Assembly (NCBI RefSeq): GCF_958295425.1
Contig: NC_081149.1
Span: 4,447,701-4,511,700, forward strand
Reading direction: 5' to 3'
Length of the DNA: 64,000 bases
Origin: Solea solea
Taxonomy: Eukaryota; Chordata; Actinopteri; Pleuronectiformes; Soleidae
Every line of letters begins with the position of its first letter. The first letter of the stretch is position 1. Both the position numbers and the translations under genes were made by a program. The notes beneath the pieces are model-generated. The model was given only the letters and a program-made list of their open reading frames with translations, was not told the origin of the DNA and did no database searches. Positions 35,564 to 47,591 of the stretch are shown one piece after another.

Positions 35564-37072
35564 AAACTGACATGGTCAAATCACAAATCTCTGAAGTTTC
35601 ACAGGGTCCACTTTGCTTTTTTTAAACAATCTATGGGTACAGCTCATGCTGCTACTATAGTGAACCCAGTGACGACTGATACTGCTGCTGCTCGTCCTGT
35701 TGCTGACCCAGTTTCTGGCCCAGGTGAGCTGCTCCTGACAAAGTTTCCAGGAGTGATGGATCACGTCCATATGGGAGGTAGCAGGGACGAGCAATCCTGC
35801 AGTTTAAAGTTGAGATGGTCATCGTGTCCTGACATTTTCAAACTGCAGCCGTATAAAAACTGGCTCATCATCTCGTCTTCTTTATTCTTATTGTCCGTCA
35901 ATCACAGGTGACAGCAAACAGCTACTTGTGTCGTCTTGGTCACTGTGACTGTGATTCATCACCAAACGGTGACACACATTTTACCTTGTTTAAGTTAATG
36001 TGGGGGAAAAAATTGCGAGGGCGAATATAAAGTTCTAAGGCAGAATAAACTGCCTCATGGGCTGCATCCAGTAAAATAAAAAATGCAAGGGAGTGAAAGT
36101 TAGAGGAATGTAAAAATGAGTAAGCAGCAGCAAACCTGTTCTCTGGGAGCTTGATCATAAAAAGGGAATGCTGCTCCTCGGTGTTTTGTTCCGAGTCCAG
36201 GGACAGAGAACACACCTGTCCCAGCTAAGCTGAGGAGTCTGGATGGTACATAATGTAGCGTCAGATCATAAATAATATTTCCAGCACCATGTAAACTAAA
36301 TTAAAATTGTATGAGATAAATCTATAAAATTAAAGAGCTGGAGTCTAATGATTGATTTTCTTGTAATTACACTTGTGCTAATTCAGCTAAGCTCAACGAG
36401 TCAGGTCGATAAACACAAGTCCTTTTCAAAGCTCACTGAGACGTCAGTCCTTCAGTCCTTACTTTGTTCTGAAGGTGGTGGGCGGATTATGTAGTCCGTT
36501 CAAAATCAAGCCACTGAGCACTATTTTCTTCCTATTTCACTTTTATCTTTGTTTAACTGAACAATTGTGTGTGTGTGTGTGTAAATCTGTGGCAACATAC
36601 TGTATTTCATTGCTTTCCATGCTGAGCTAGTGGCAGCATATACATGTTGAACAGAAGAGACCACAGAATGGTGCTTTATGGTATGTTGGTCCACTCTCAT
36701 GTCCACTTATGTAAAGACACAAATGTCCTCTCTGCCCACAAGTGAGGTGGCAAAAAAGAATCCTACCAATGATGGCGTCTTTTTCCACTTCAATTTCATC
36801 GTTTGTTTTTTTTTACTAGTCACAAACAAACAGTTGTTTTTCAGTGGAACTGAATCATTAGAATCAGTTCACTAAAAAGATGAGTTCAGCACTTCCTGCA
36901 TGAACAGAGCACAGAATTAACTAATTATTAAAATACAGCTGAACAGGTTGTGATTCGATTTGTGTCACTAAATACACACTCCTCGGTTAAATATTGAGAT
37001 TGTAGAAAAGTCCTTTGCTAAGTGTTGGAGATTAACGCATGTTTTCAGGATTTTTAAGTCTTTTTAACTGAT
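35564..37072. other. unique sequence
   Basis: A 136-codon frame (35501-35911) starts in the SINE and has no recognised domain. A GT run is at 36568-36583. Confidence 0.35.
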
Positions 37073-37245
37073 CTGCAGTTAATTGTTTGCTTTGATTCTT
37101 GTGACGGACGTCGGGGCTCATGACTCTTCAGTGACGACACTCTCTGACCAATCAGTGGTCGGCAGTCTGTCGGCGACACATTTCTGTTCAGGTCAACAGA
37201 GTCGAGCCGTACCGTGCCGTCGTGCTCAAACTGTACCATTAGTCA
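37073..37245. mobile_element. hAT-type MITE fragment
   Basis: It contains gaccaatcagtggtcggcag, tctgtcggcgacac and agagtcgagccgtaccgtgc, words of the same MITE type as 13207-13280. Confidence 0.6.
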
Positions 37246-39264
37246 TAGTAGTAATACTGTGGGTTGTATTTCACGCATCACTGCGGTCATGTTAAAGTAA
37301 GTGGCTCGCATTATTGATCTATAATATTATAAATAATCTCTCAGTATAATAAAGGACAAGTGATCTGAATCCAGCCTTGGGAAATGTGTCCCATGACAGA
37401 GACTCGACCAATCACACAGCAGTTCACATGTTGTCAAATACTGTATATTTGACTGCTGATGAGACTGGTGTAAACTGGCTGTTTTCAGCTTTAAGGACAG
37501 AAACACAGTCAGTGTCGTCCACATCCCGACAAGAACACGTCAAAACAGCCAACACGTTGTTCCCTTGGGCCTGTTGTGGTTTATGAGAGATCTGTTTTAA
37601 ACAGTGGCTTAATGTTAAAACGTTTGAAGAGCCTTTAGGAACGCTTTGAAAGAAGAAACATGTTGACAATTTGAGAAGGATCTGAAGCGACGCAGTTAGA
37701 CGGAGCTTTGCAGGAGCCTGTTAGAAGAAACATCACGGCAGCAGGAGGTGGATTTCAGATGTCAGATAATGGCCTGCACAATTTTGTGGTTGACGGGCTC
37801 AGATTGCGTCACGCTGTTTGAGTTGATTTTAAGTGGACACAGATCAAAAACACTTATCCTGTACTTGATATGAAGAAGCTGACTGTAATAATCTGGATTT
37901 TGTCAGTGAAGGAGGAGGAGGAGGAGGAGGAGGAGGAGGAGGAGGCCGTGGTGAAACAGGTTCAGAGGCTTGTTCTGTTATGACCAGCTTGACATTTCTG
38001 TATGAAGATTTCTTTCTATGGTCTATGGTCATGAAGAATGTGGGCTTGGATGTGGAGGATTCAGCTTGAATGAATATTTCACAGTTGTTGTTTTTAGTGG
38101 CATATCACTTTCTGACTGAATATTTGAGTCAAGTTCAGAACTGATATGCCGAGTCATTAAGTGCCTCTTCTAAGTTTTGTCAGCCTGGACGTTTAAGAGG
38201 CAACAGGTTGTGACGACACATGAGATCAACATCAAATCCATCCATGATCAACGGTCTGTTTAATAAAGTCAGATTGAATGTGTTAATACACTTTGCATAA
38301 AGTACAAAGAAACGATGAATACAATCATTTTTGATGCAGCCAACATGAAGCAACATGAATATTACATTTTTATTGAATGAAACATTTTGTTTCCAGGTGC
38401 ATTGACGAGCGTTTTGGCTGACGTTTGTGTTGAATGTGTGTGCCAGTGTAAACAGGAAGCTGTTCCTCTCCTCTGCAGACATTTTTGTTTGCAGGTTATT
38501 GTCAAGTTTTGCCTAAAAAGAACCAATCTGGACTAAATGCAGACAAGTCCTGGATTATTTTGAGTCTGTAGTTCTGCCTGTCAAGACTAAAATAAAGTGG
38601 AAGAGTTTTCAAACAAGGTACAAACAATGTTTGGTGTGTGTGTGTTTTTAATGAAAAAGTGATCAGTGAGGATGGAGCCTAAGTCTTCTTCCATCTTAAT
38701 TCTACTTACATCACATTACAACCAGTGATGCAACAATAGCAGCTTCTCTGTAAAAGCGCTCTGAAGATTAAGGAGCTGAAGTGGAGGCTGCTGATGAATG
38801 GTGTCCTGCTGCATGTCTTCACACAGCTGCAGGGATTTAATAACGTGGACGGAAAAGCTTTTCATAAAACAGCTGTGAACAACACATATAGTCAGAAATA
38901 ATTTATCCCATTACTTCCCTAAATAAATAAAAACAACTTTACTACTTCATTTATGCTGACATAAACACATTGGGAGCGTGTGATTAAATATACTCACTTA
39001 TTATTCTGCTCGGCTGTTTCTGAACATTTGCAGAATTTGTTCCTGCTGATAAAATCTCTACAGCAGAGACTCGGCTTCAGAAACAGATGAGGTTCTGCGA
39101 GATCTGGTCTCAGCACACGATAGTGATGTGTGGGTCTGACCCAGAACCAGCAGGTCCTCGGAGCTATTAATAACCCTCCAGAGGGTGCAGGTCCTCTTAG
39201 GCCCTAAGTGTCAATAATCGTCACTACTGAACTCTTAAAGAACCGTCATCTATCACGCCTCTGT

Positions 39265-39266
<2 letters not shown>
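37246..39266. other. unique sequence with a (GGA)n run
   Basis: A (GGA)n tract at 37910-37944 is the only clear repeat. No gene is supported. Confidence 0.35.

Positions 39267-39301
<35 letters not shown>
39267..39301. repeat. (CA)n microsatellite
   Basis: About 17 CA units. Confidence 0.95.
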
Positions 39302-39302
<1 letters not shown>

Positions 39303-39510
39303 TAACATCCCATTCCTCTCTTCACTGATCTCTGCAAAGATAAAAGCTCACTTCAGACGGGCTTTGAGTGTGCTCGCTTCATTACTTTCTTCCTTGTTGT
39401 TTAATTGCACTTGTCTCTCGTCTTTGACAGTAGGAACAGATGGATCACATCGGAGGAAAAATGGGTTAGGTGCTCGAGAGGTTTGGTTATAATTTAATAG
39501 TTCTTAGTAT

Positions 39511-39931
39511 CAAAGTACCAGTATGTAAGAATTAGTGACATCTAATGGTTGTGACTGCAGACTGGAACAAACAGAGAACTCCTCCTCACACTCATCAAGA
39601 CCCTCAAGGTCACCGTACAAAAATATAAGAACAATAAAATACCATGGGATCAAACGGGGTAATTGATGGGGAGACAGGGAAGTTGCTGCAGGACAGGTGT
39701 TATATGACTAATGGAGAGGGTTCTGGTTCGGATGTGGGCAGCAGAGTTTTGGACCAGTGGCAGTTCATGGATGGACTTGTTAGGTCCTTACCTAAAGTAC
39801 ATACCAACACTTATTCTAAAGCTACAACAACCTGACACTTTTGTGATTCTACACTTAGACAAACAGACTTATGGGCAGTTTGTTTAACCTATGCTAATAT
39901 ACCTTCCTAGATGTCACACACTGGACCTTTG
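39511..39931. mobile_element. MITE with a nested LINE-type fragment
   Basis: The left end is caaagtaccagtatgta; the right end inverted is caaaggtccagtgtgtg (14 of 17 match). The interior at 39640-39790 (ggttcggatgtgggcagcag, agttttggaccagtggcag) belongs to a different fish repeat and looks inserted. Confidence 0.6.
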
Positions 39932-40266
39932 AAGTCTCTTTCTGCAGAGGGTTGCATGTGCATTCCACTCACTCACACATACATGCATTTGAACTAAAGT
40001 AAGGGTCTGCATTGGTGTGATGTTCAAAACCACATTCCATTCTAGTGTATTGTTCTCTCTGGAGTAAGGCCAGTCCACACTCAGGGTTACACATGGAAAT
40101 CCATATAGGGTTTGCATACACTGCCACACACACACTCAGCAGACTCAGGGAACATGGATATTACTGTATGGATTGGCTTTTTCGACTGTGGCAGAAGTGA
40201 AGTGTGAAGAAAAGAAATGTTGAAGTTTCCGTGTGACAGCGTAAGCTTCAGCCATGTTATGCAAAT

Positions 40267-40776
40267 TTACCAAGAGGCGCTATAGCCAAAATAAGTTTTG
40301 AGTGCTGACTCGACCTTGTTGTTCACTTCTGACAATCTGCTGAATCTCTCAGCTCCTCTTCTGGCTGGTGGTGGACCAGCCAGAATAGGCTTGATAAACA
40401 CCTCAGCATTCAGTGAACGGACGATGGTCAATAGATCAATAAAGTCTAGTTTCAGCACTTTCTGCTTCACAACATCTTTTGTCCCCGTGTGTAGTTTGAT
40501 GGGTTGGTTATTTTTTACAGTTGGGTGTGAAGCCACATTATTCAGGATTTGTTCTGTTTCAGCAGAAGATTTGGATGTCATCAGTGTTCGAGGCCTTGTT
40601 GTTAGATTTCCCTGTAGCCTTTTATATTTCTTGATTTTCTCTGTACTTCTCTGTGAGGATGAGTGGTTATGCAAGACAAGATGATCCAAGCAGGCGCAAC
40701 GCAAAAGGAGAGGCAACTGGCCTGCAGCAGACTGCAAGGATCCCAGGGTCAGAAACCCCCGGAAAAACCCATTCAT
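40267..40776 (-). pseudogene. LINE ORF1 fragment with SGNH/esterase-like region
   Basis: The minus-strand frame of 169 codons reads YKRLQGNLTTRPRTL, NNVASHPTVKNN, LHTGTKDVVKQK and LDFIDLLTIVRSLNAEVFI, then PPARRGAERFSRL. In related fish proteins this is the start of an SGNH-hydrolase-like domain (HTGTNDVV, SLNAEVFISGPLPPVRRG, ERFSRL) found in ORF1 of several LINEs. Here the frame breaks off after SRLSEVNN, so the second half with the catalytic His region is missing. It is open but truncated, and the Met start lies in unrelated sequence. No reverse transcriptase is adjacent. Confidence 0.7.
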
Positions 40777-40879
40777 TTGCTACCAAATGCTCCATTATGT
40801 CAGTGTTAGTTTGTTTCAATGGCTTCATTTTAAAAAAAGGCTATAAAGTGCATACACAACTTTCATGGCAGTAGGATGT

Positions 40880-41150
40880 ATAAATAATGGGAACATGGGT
40901 AATCCCTGGTCTATCACCATGTTGTTGTAAAACTTTGCTGATGATCAGCCAGATATTTCTTTCACCTCCGCTGTACGTCTGACCACATCTCGTTAACCTC
41001 AGCTACTGTCCACGGTGTAGGGTCATCTCGGTTGATTGCCTCCACAACATGAATTTAACTCCACTCCATTTCAGTTATTAAAACCTCAATGTCAGAATCT
41101 TGTTCTTGGTGAAAAGGTGGTGATGAACCTGTGGATGTTAGCTGGAGTTC
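40880..41150 (-). pseudogene. possible Myb/SANT (Harbinger-associated) fragment
   Basis: The minus strand reads AINRDDPTPWTVAEVNEMWS then DVQRR and KKYLADHQQS after a stop. This resembles the (R/W)TVAEVKKKWSD...KRR segment of Myb/SANT-like proteins linked to Harbinger elements and NAIF1. The match is short and rests on memory. Confidence 0.35.
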
Positions 41151-42699
41151 TCTTTGAGGGACTGGCGGTCCAAACTGTCCTCTTCATGCCACTCACAGAC
41201 ACCACTTCAGAAACCATTGTTTCTTTAAAGTCTTCTTTATGGGTGTTGTCTAGCTCCACCCCCGGGTCCAGCCCATCTTCCTCCTGACGTCATCACATCA
41301 TTTGCAATAATGAGTCATGTTGGGTACCACTGTAAAGTCTGATGGTCATGGCATATGTTTCTGGCCTAATGTGACATAGTTACCATGGTAACAGAGCAAA
41401 TTATTATGTATTCTGACCTACGTCTGCATTCTGTGGACTATTTAGCATATAGACCATGTATGGACCATGTATAGTGCGATGAGCAGATTCTGGGATTAGG
41501 ATGTATGCTGTTTTAGGGTGGATTATATATGAGACCCCAGCTCCCTTTTGCCTCTGCCCCTGAATTCCCTCCCTGGACGCAGAGTCCTACAGTCGGGAAG
41601 CAAATATCTGTTTTCTTGTTGTACACTTGACTGTTTCCTCTTCCTTTCACTACTGGCCACAGCTGTGTCTAAGTCTGCAGAGGAAACAATGGTAATGCAG
41701 GCCAGTCATTTGTATCACAGCTCTCGGGCCACTTGGTTCCACCTGTTATTCATCCTCCTGTATTCCAGGGAAATGATTTACTCTTAGGCTTTGCCCCAAG
41801 AGAAGAGGACTGCCACTTTGAGATTAATTGTAAGGTGCACAGACATTATTTTCCTTGGCAACATTGTTGTTGCAAAGGTCCTGTGTGCAGTGTGAGTTTT
41901 GAGTCCATGGCAAAGTGGTGCTGAGCCCACACAAACCATTTACACCCACTCTTGGTGAATGTTGGTCTCTATGAGTTATTGTGGATTTAGGAAGCAAAGT
42001 GCAGTTTTGCTCTTCAAGCTGAAATAGACTCAATTTGGGTTGAACTTGTCATTATGATGTTAAAACAGATTCCACAGTGATGCTGGTGATAGAAAACAAA
42101 TTACACCATTTGCCAGAATGCAGCTTCAGTTTTTCAGTGTAAATCTAAATTTACTTTGACAGTTTATGAACTATTTTCAGAGTAACTTTCCCAGGAGCAG
42201 GTGTTGTGCCTAATAAGCCCCCCTGTCATGAAAAACACCCGCACACAGAAAGAAAATGCTTGTTCCTGTGAAGAGGATGTGTTTGGTATGGCAAACACGA
42301 CTCAGAAGAAAAGTACCTGCATCCTTAGCGACGTCCTGCTGCTTCTTTACAACAAAGACTACAGGACATTTCAAAAATAAAAAAACAAAAAACAAAAAAC
42401 TAGGTATTTTTCTTCATCTTGAGTTGGATTTTGATTCAGACAAAAAAAGTACAATTAATGCCAAGTGCTTGTGTTCCTCCACTGTCTAGCACTTTCAATC
42501 TACACTCAATCTAAAATCTTTAGAGAGCAGTACAGCAACTGCATGTTAAATTGAAAAGGAATCTAGTATTCAAGAGGCAAGAGTTCTGAGGCTGTGACTT
42601 TACTACTACATTTTCTTTATGCTTTCAGAAAAAAGAAAAACTATTTCAGAGGCAATCTGCCTAAACATGTATAACACAAGACCATTCCGTTTGTATAGT
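41151..42699. other. unique sequence
   Basis: Open frames of 60-80 codons are unrecognised. (aaaaac)n-like A-rich stretch at 42378-42400. Confidence 0.35.
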
Positions 42700-43180
42700 A
42701 CAAGCAGAAAAAACCTTTGGTAAAGGTTGAAGTCACTTTTTATAATATTACTTAAGTAAAAGTCTTAAAGTACATGACATTTACTGCACTTAAGTATCAA
42801 ACGTCCTTTTCTGATAGCAAATGTACTTAAGTTTGAGAAGTAAAAGTATTAAAAAAGTGAGGAGTTAGGATTGAGCCATGGTGGCTCAGTGGTAGGGTGA
42901 GTTGTCTTTTAACTGGAAGGTTGTGGGTTTAATTCCTAGCTCTGCTAGTCTATGTGTCCTTGAGCAAGACACTTAACCCCATGTTGAAGCGTGTGAATGG
43001 GTATGAAAGATGTGTGAATGGGTGAATGGCAAAACTGTCGTGTAAAGCAGCTCATCAATTTATTTTATTAGATTATTTGGTAGAAACGAGTAACAAAGAT
43101 AGTCAGAGGAAATGCAGTGGAGTAAAAGTTACAAGAAAAAATAAATAACAATGTAAAGTACAAATATATGTACTGTATGT
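42700..43180. mobile_element. DNA-transposon remnant ('taagtaaaagta') split by a SINE
   Basis: 42720-42860 (acttaagtaaaagtcttaaagtac, gtacttaagtttgagaagtaaaa) and 43085-43175 (gaaatgcagtggagtaaaagtta, aatgtaaagtacaaatatatg) look like the two flanks of one fish element rich in agtaaaagtac words. A SINE lies between them. Related words recur at 45712-45740. Confidence 0.55.
42876..43058 (+). mobile_element. AFC-like SINE (family B), 3' truncated
   Basis: The head gccatggtggctcagtggta and gggtgagttgtctttta, a worn B-box (gggtttaattcc), ccttgagcaagacacttaac, gtgtgaatgggtat and gtgtaaagcagctca are in family order. The final agaaaagcgctatataaa part is missing. Confidence 0.85.
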
Positions 43181-43477
43181 ATATGATTTAGCCAAAGCAG
43201 TTAAATGATCAAGACTTTGTGAAGATAATATATTTCCAAAGCAAAAGTCACATTGTCTTTGACCACCAAACTCTAACCACTTCACCCTCCAGTTTGAGTG
43301 AATGTCTGTGCATCACATTCACACGAGTGAGACGGGAGGACAAACTGAAGACATCACTGAAGTCTACGCGATGGCTGTAGCTGTTGCTAATGCACAACAA
43401 TGCTGCAAAGATTTCCTCACATGAGGAATATCGCTGAGTGTCGAGAATGGCTAACAATTAAAAGATGCCAAAAAGAT
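43181..43477. other. unique sequence
   Basis: Nothing recognised. Confidence 0.3.
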
Positions 43478-43524
43478 GACACCTTGACACCTTGACACCA
43501 GACACCAGACTTCTGCAGCAAGAA

Positions 43525-44012
43525 GCAGGAAATGAGATCACATCATTACACTGGCTGAGGATGCATTTTAAGATCTGTTAACTTGTTTATGAGGCTCTTG
43601 ACGGTTTAGCCATGTCATATATTTGTGATTGCTTGTCTAAGTGTGTTCCCTTAGGTTGTGTGGTGCAGGCTTGCTTAAAATGACAAATGTGAAGTATAAA
43701 AAGTGAAGCAGCCTTCAGTTTTAATGATTTGGAATCTTACTACTCCAACACAAATTGGCCGAAGCAAGCTCCACTGAGAAATAGTCTTGTTTTTAAGTAA
43801 TAGGACTTTGTGTTCATTTGATAAACATTTGAGTTCATTTATGCTGAATGTATTTGTGCTTTAATTGTTCAGTACACTGTTTTATTGCTCTTTGTATTTA
43901 TATTGGCCCTTATGTGTTCTTAATGTTTGCCTTTGATTTTATTTTATCCTGTAAAACAATTTCAGCTGCAATTAATGCATGAAATGTGCTATATAAATAA
44001 AGTTCATTAAAA
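43525..44012 (+). mobile_element. L2-like LINE 3' end
   Basis: Starting at catcattacactggctgagg and ttttaagatctgttaacttg with gaggctcttgacgg (the usual 'HWLPV..RI.FK....KALNG' coding region in decayed form), it continues through the tail to gaaatgtgctatataaataaagttcatt. A tgacacct tandem precedes it at 43478-43512. Confidence 0.65.
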
Positions 44013-45561
44013 TTACTATTATATTTTCTGACTCTGGCAGTGTACGTGCAATGTCCACTGGCTGGTAGCCAGAGAAAAGCTTTTATTATCGACACTGGAA
44101 TCACGAGAAAGGAGGGAGAGAGAAAAACAACACAGGTGTCCCGCTGGACTGAAACTGGTGATGCACTTCCCCGTCTACCACTTCTTTAAATGCAGCACGG
44201 CCATAAAATAACTAGCCTTTTAATTTATTGAAAAATAAATGGTAGCCCTGGTAAATAATTAAGAGCGCTAACAAGACACAACATCTTGTGGTGATTTGTG
44301 GTGACAGAGCTGCAGAATAAGATCTATTTAGACAACACTGAGGAGGAAAATGGAAAAATCACAGTTAATTACTCCATACTGGAAATTATTAATCCAACCA
44401 CAAAACCTACTGAGCACAATGTGTTATCAAAGCCCAGCTTAACAACTTCAAGCATTTCAGTTCAATATCTAAATCACAGCTTCTCAAACTCCGCCCACGC
44501 CCACGCCCAGATTTGTTCATCAACAATATGGATTTAAATATACATACATTATATCTAACATATATACATTTAAATATTTTGTCCTTATTACAAATGAATG
44601 AAGTTTAATTAAGTAATCAAAAATAACTGAGAGGCCTACATGTCGCTAATATGTCAGTAATAAAATGAGACATCAAATTTTATTCAACATATTTTAGTAA
44701 CTTTTGATCGATATATGTATCGATCAAATGTATCGATATTATATCTATGTTGTGATATATTATATTTTGTATAGTGTAATAAGGACTTCCTGGATTTACA
44801 GGCTGTTGCATTGATAACAGGAAACATTTGTGAACTACACTAAATGTTACACATTCAATATCATAGATATGGAATCAACCAAATTATATTTTAAAGTCAC
44901 TTGATGACACTGCAGCCTAAACATTTGTGTTGACTATAATTTAATTGTTTCTAACTCTTTCATTTCACTTTAAATAAATAAATGAAGTCTAAACATATCA
45001 AGAGATTATTCATAAAAAAGAAATTATTCCAACCTTATAGAAATATTGATTTGATTCATATTGTGATATATAATGACATCGAATGATCTTCATAAATACA
45101 ATGTCATTTGCAAATAAACAACACAGACCACACACACAACAGTGCAAAACCATCCCTCTACAGAAGTGACAGTTCATCCAGCAGTTCTGAGAGAATCGCA
45201 CATTACTTTCCCATCATGCAGTTGGCCTGGCTACCACAAAAAAGTGAGCCACAGTTAAATAACGAAGCACCCAGCCTGCAATAAAACATGTGTGTAAAAG
45301 CATCTCAGCGGACAGATTGAGGTGAGCAGCACGTGGACTGTGGGTTTGATGCAGAGCAGGATTAAAGGCCCCTGGAGCCTGACTGTGAACACAACACTCT
45401 GTCTTTAAACCATTTCGGACAGGAATTCCCCGAGGGGAGGGAAAGGTACTGAGAGTGTTTACAGCATGAAGTCTCAGGTTGTTAATCTCTCCATCGCTGA
45501 TATGAGCACAGAGCTGAACACATGACTTCATTATAACACTCTTTTATTTTATTAGAGAGCA
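44013..45561. other. unique sequence with a palindrome
   Basis: An 11-bp perfect inverted repeat tttgatcgata/tatg/tatcgatcaaa lies at 44703-44728, in AT-rich sequence whose tcgata words recall worn ends of the hAT family at 8424. No gene. Confidence 0.4.
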
Positions 45562-45656
45562 GTGCTGCTGCTGCTGCTGATGCTGCTGCTGCTGCTGCTG
45601 CTGATGCTGCTGCTGATGCTGCTGCTGATGCTGCTGCTGATGCTGCTGCTGCTGCT
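45562..45656. repeat. (CTG)n/(ATG) trinucleotide tract
   Basis: About 31 triplets, ctg interspersed with regularly placed atg. Confidence 0.95.
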
Positions 45657-45837
45657 AACTGCAGATGACTGGCCAGTGGCAGCTGCTGTGTTTCACCACT
45701 GCAGTGATAGAAAGTAAGTACATTTACTTAAGTGGAACACTTAAGCTCCATGTTGATTTAACAATGCTGAGTGTATGAATGTTGTGCTAATTTATGTATA
45801 CGATATTCAATCATAGTAATTTGCGAGTACATACAGT

Positions 45838-46270
45838 CGCCACAGCGGATCATATCCATCTTGTCCTCTCTTTTGTGTCCTGTTCTGTCCTCATGTCCTC
45901 ATTCACACATCCACAAACCTTATCTGTGATCTTTTGCAGCTCTGCCTCCTGGTCTCACTACTGTCTTGTGGACCTTCCCTCTCACTTTTGCTGCCATCCT
46001 TCTGTCACACATCAGCCCTGACACTCGTCTCCACCCACTCCACCATGCCTGCACGCTCGTCTTCACCTCTCTTGTGCTCCATCCATTGCTTTGGACCCCA
46101 GGTATTTAAACTCATCCACTTTCTCTATCTCTACCCGTAACATCTTCATCTGTCTCACTGTCATTCACACACAGGTAATCTGTCTTGCTCCTGCCATCCT
46201 TGATTCCTCTTCTCTCCAGTGCAGACCTCCTCCAGGCTCTCTTCCACCTGTCTCCTACTCTCACTAGAGA
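45838..46270 (-). pseudogene. RTE-type LINE reverse-transcriptase C-terminal remnant
   Basis: The minus strand in broken frames reads SESREQVEESLEE-like, VEKVDEFKYLGSK, ERAG...VEWVET-like, and VHKTVV. In intact RTE elements these segments (KVDEFKYLGS, WRRVSG, GKVYKTVVRPA) follow the FADD motif of the polymerase. Stops and frameshifts make it dead. The end nearest 46270 begins inside the polymerase, so it is 5'-truncated. Confidence 0.7.
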
Positions 46271-46319
46271 TTACTACAGTACATTTACATTAACGCTGTG
46301 CCTTCTTTATTATGTATAA

Positions 46320-46570
46320 CAGGGATGAGCCAATATAATATTCAATATCCTATGCGTTTAATATTGATCAAAATCACTAGATCACATATTGGAATCTGAT
46401 GCATTTCAAAAACCTTAAACATCACAAATGTGCTTCACTAAGCACTAAGAGAGAAATGCACCACCAACATCATGTGAAGCTGCTGTAATGGACTGAGATA
46501 AAGCTGTGATATCAGTATCTGTATCAACCATGAAAAAGTGGTATCAAGTAATGGAATCGTCCCTAGTTCT
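46320..46570. mobile_element. hAT-like repeat fragment
   Basis: acagggatgagccaatataa ... ttcaatatcc and, near the right side, gatatcagtatctgtatcaa belong to a repeat also present at 53413-53640 (gatgagccgatgcaatatcc, agactgatatcggtaatgcc). Confidence 0.5.
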
Positions 46571-47591
46571 CAACCCACAGAAAGAGGATTGGTACTGGAC
46601 TTTGGGCTGAGCTGAACCAGGCTACGGAAAACTACATGATGTTGGTTTTTTTCTGCATTTTTTACAACATGAGGGAATTTTTATTCATTTAAAATGACTT
46701 CACTAAAACATGGCTTTGCAACAGACTGGACATGAAACACCTGACGGAGAAACTACAGTGACCTTAAGGAAATGTAAGGATACAATAGGGTCTCTCTGGA
46801 GTCAGCCTCACAATAAAAAGTGTCGCCCACAATATTATTCAAATAAACCTTAAAGGAGAGTGAAACTTAATTCTGAGGTCTGACAATACAATGATGAATT
46901 TTAAGAGAACTTTAGCTCAAAACTGTAAAGCCATGGAACACCTTATCACCAGAAATGAAAACACAATCAATCACTTGAAACGTGAAAGGTAAAAGTCAGA
47001 CCTACACAATAAGAGAGCAGTGGTCACTAAAGGCACTAAAGCGGACTCACTCACAGACTGTCCTTGTGCCAGTATACCAGCACCAGGGGGGAACCAATTT
47101 ATTGAGTGAGGTGTTTCCACCTCCACTACTCAAGGTGGCGACATGGTTCCTCTTTAGCTTGTTAATATGAAGTGGTTTCCAATTTAGCTGGTGGCTCGAT
47201 AGTTAGACTCCTAATGGAATATATACACCAGTGTCACTTCTAATTTCTGTTCAAATACAAGTCAGCAGTTTTCCTGTCAGCTAAAACATTTGGATTAAAG
47301 TTTCCAATGAGTGAATTGTTGACGTTGTCTTTTAGTCGTAGGTCTACATTTAAATAACTTCTGCATCACTTTGAGCGCAGCTTCTGCTAAATTCTATCAT
47401 TTGTCGCTAAGTACTCATGGTAACTTCTGCAGACATCCTCTGTAACGTTGGCTGACGGTTCACCAGAAAAAGTCGGCTGGATCACTGAAAAACAGGAAGA
47501 GGCCGTGCATATCGTCAACTGTATTATCTGGATGATCCACTTTGATAAATTCACATTAGTACAATCTCAGTCAGACTAACATAAACAAAAC
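46571..47591. other. unique sequence
   Basis: 46575-46640 (ctttgggctgagctgaacca) may be a worn MITE of the 'gagtcgagccgt' type. Otherwise nothing recognised. Confidence 0.3.

Noticed and set aside
35501..35911. 136-codon frame
   Set aside because: It begins within a SINE and has no recognised domain.
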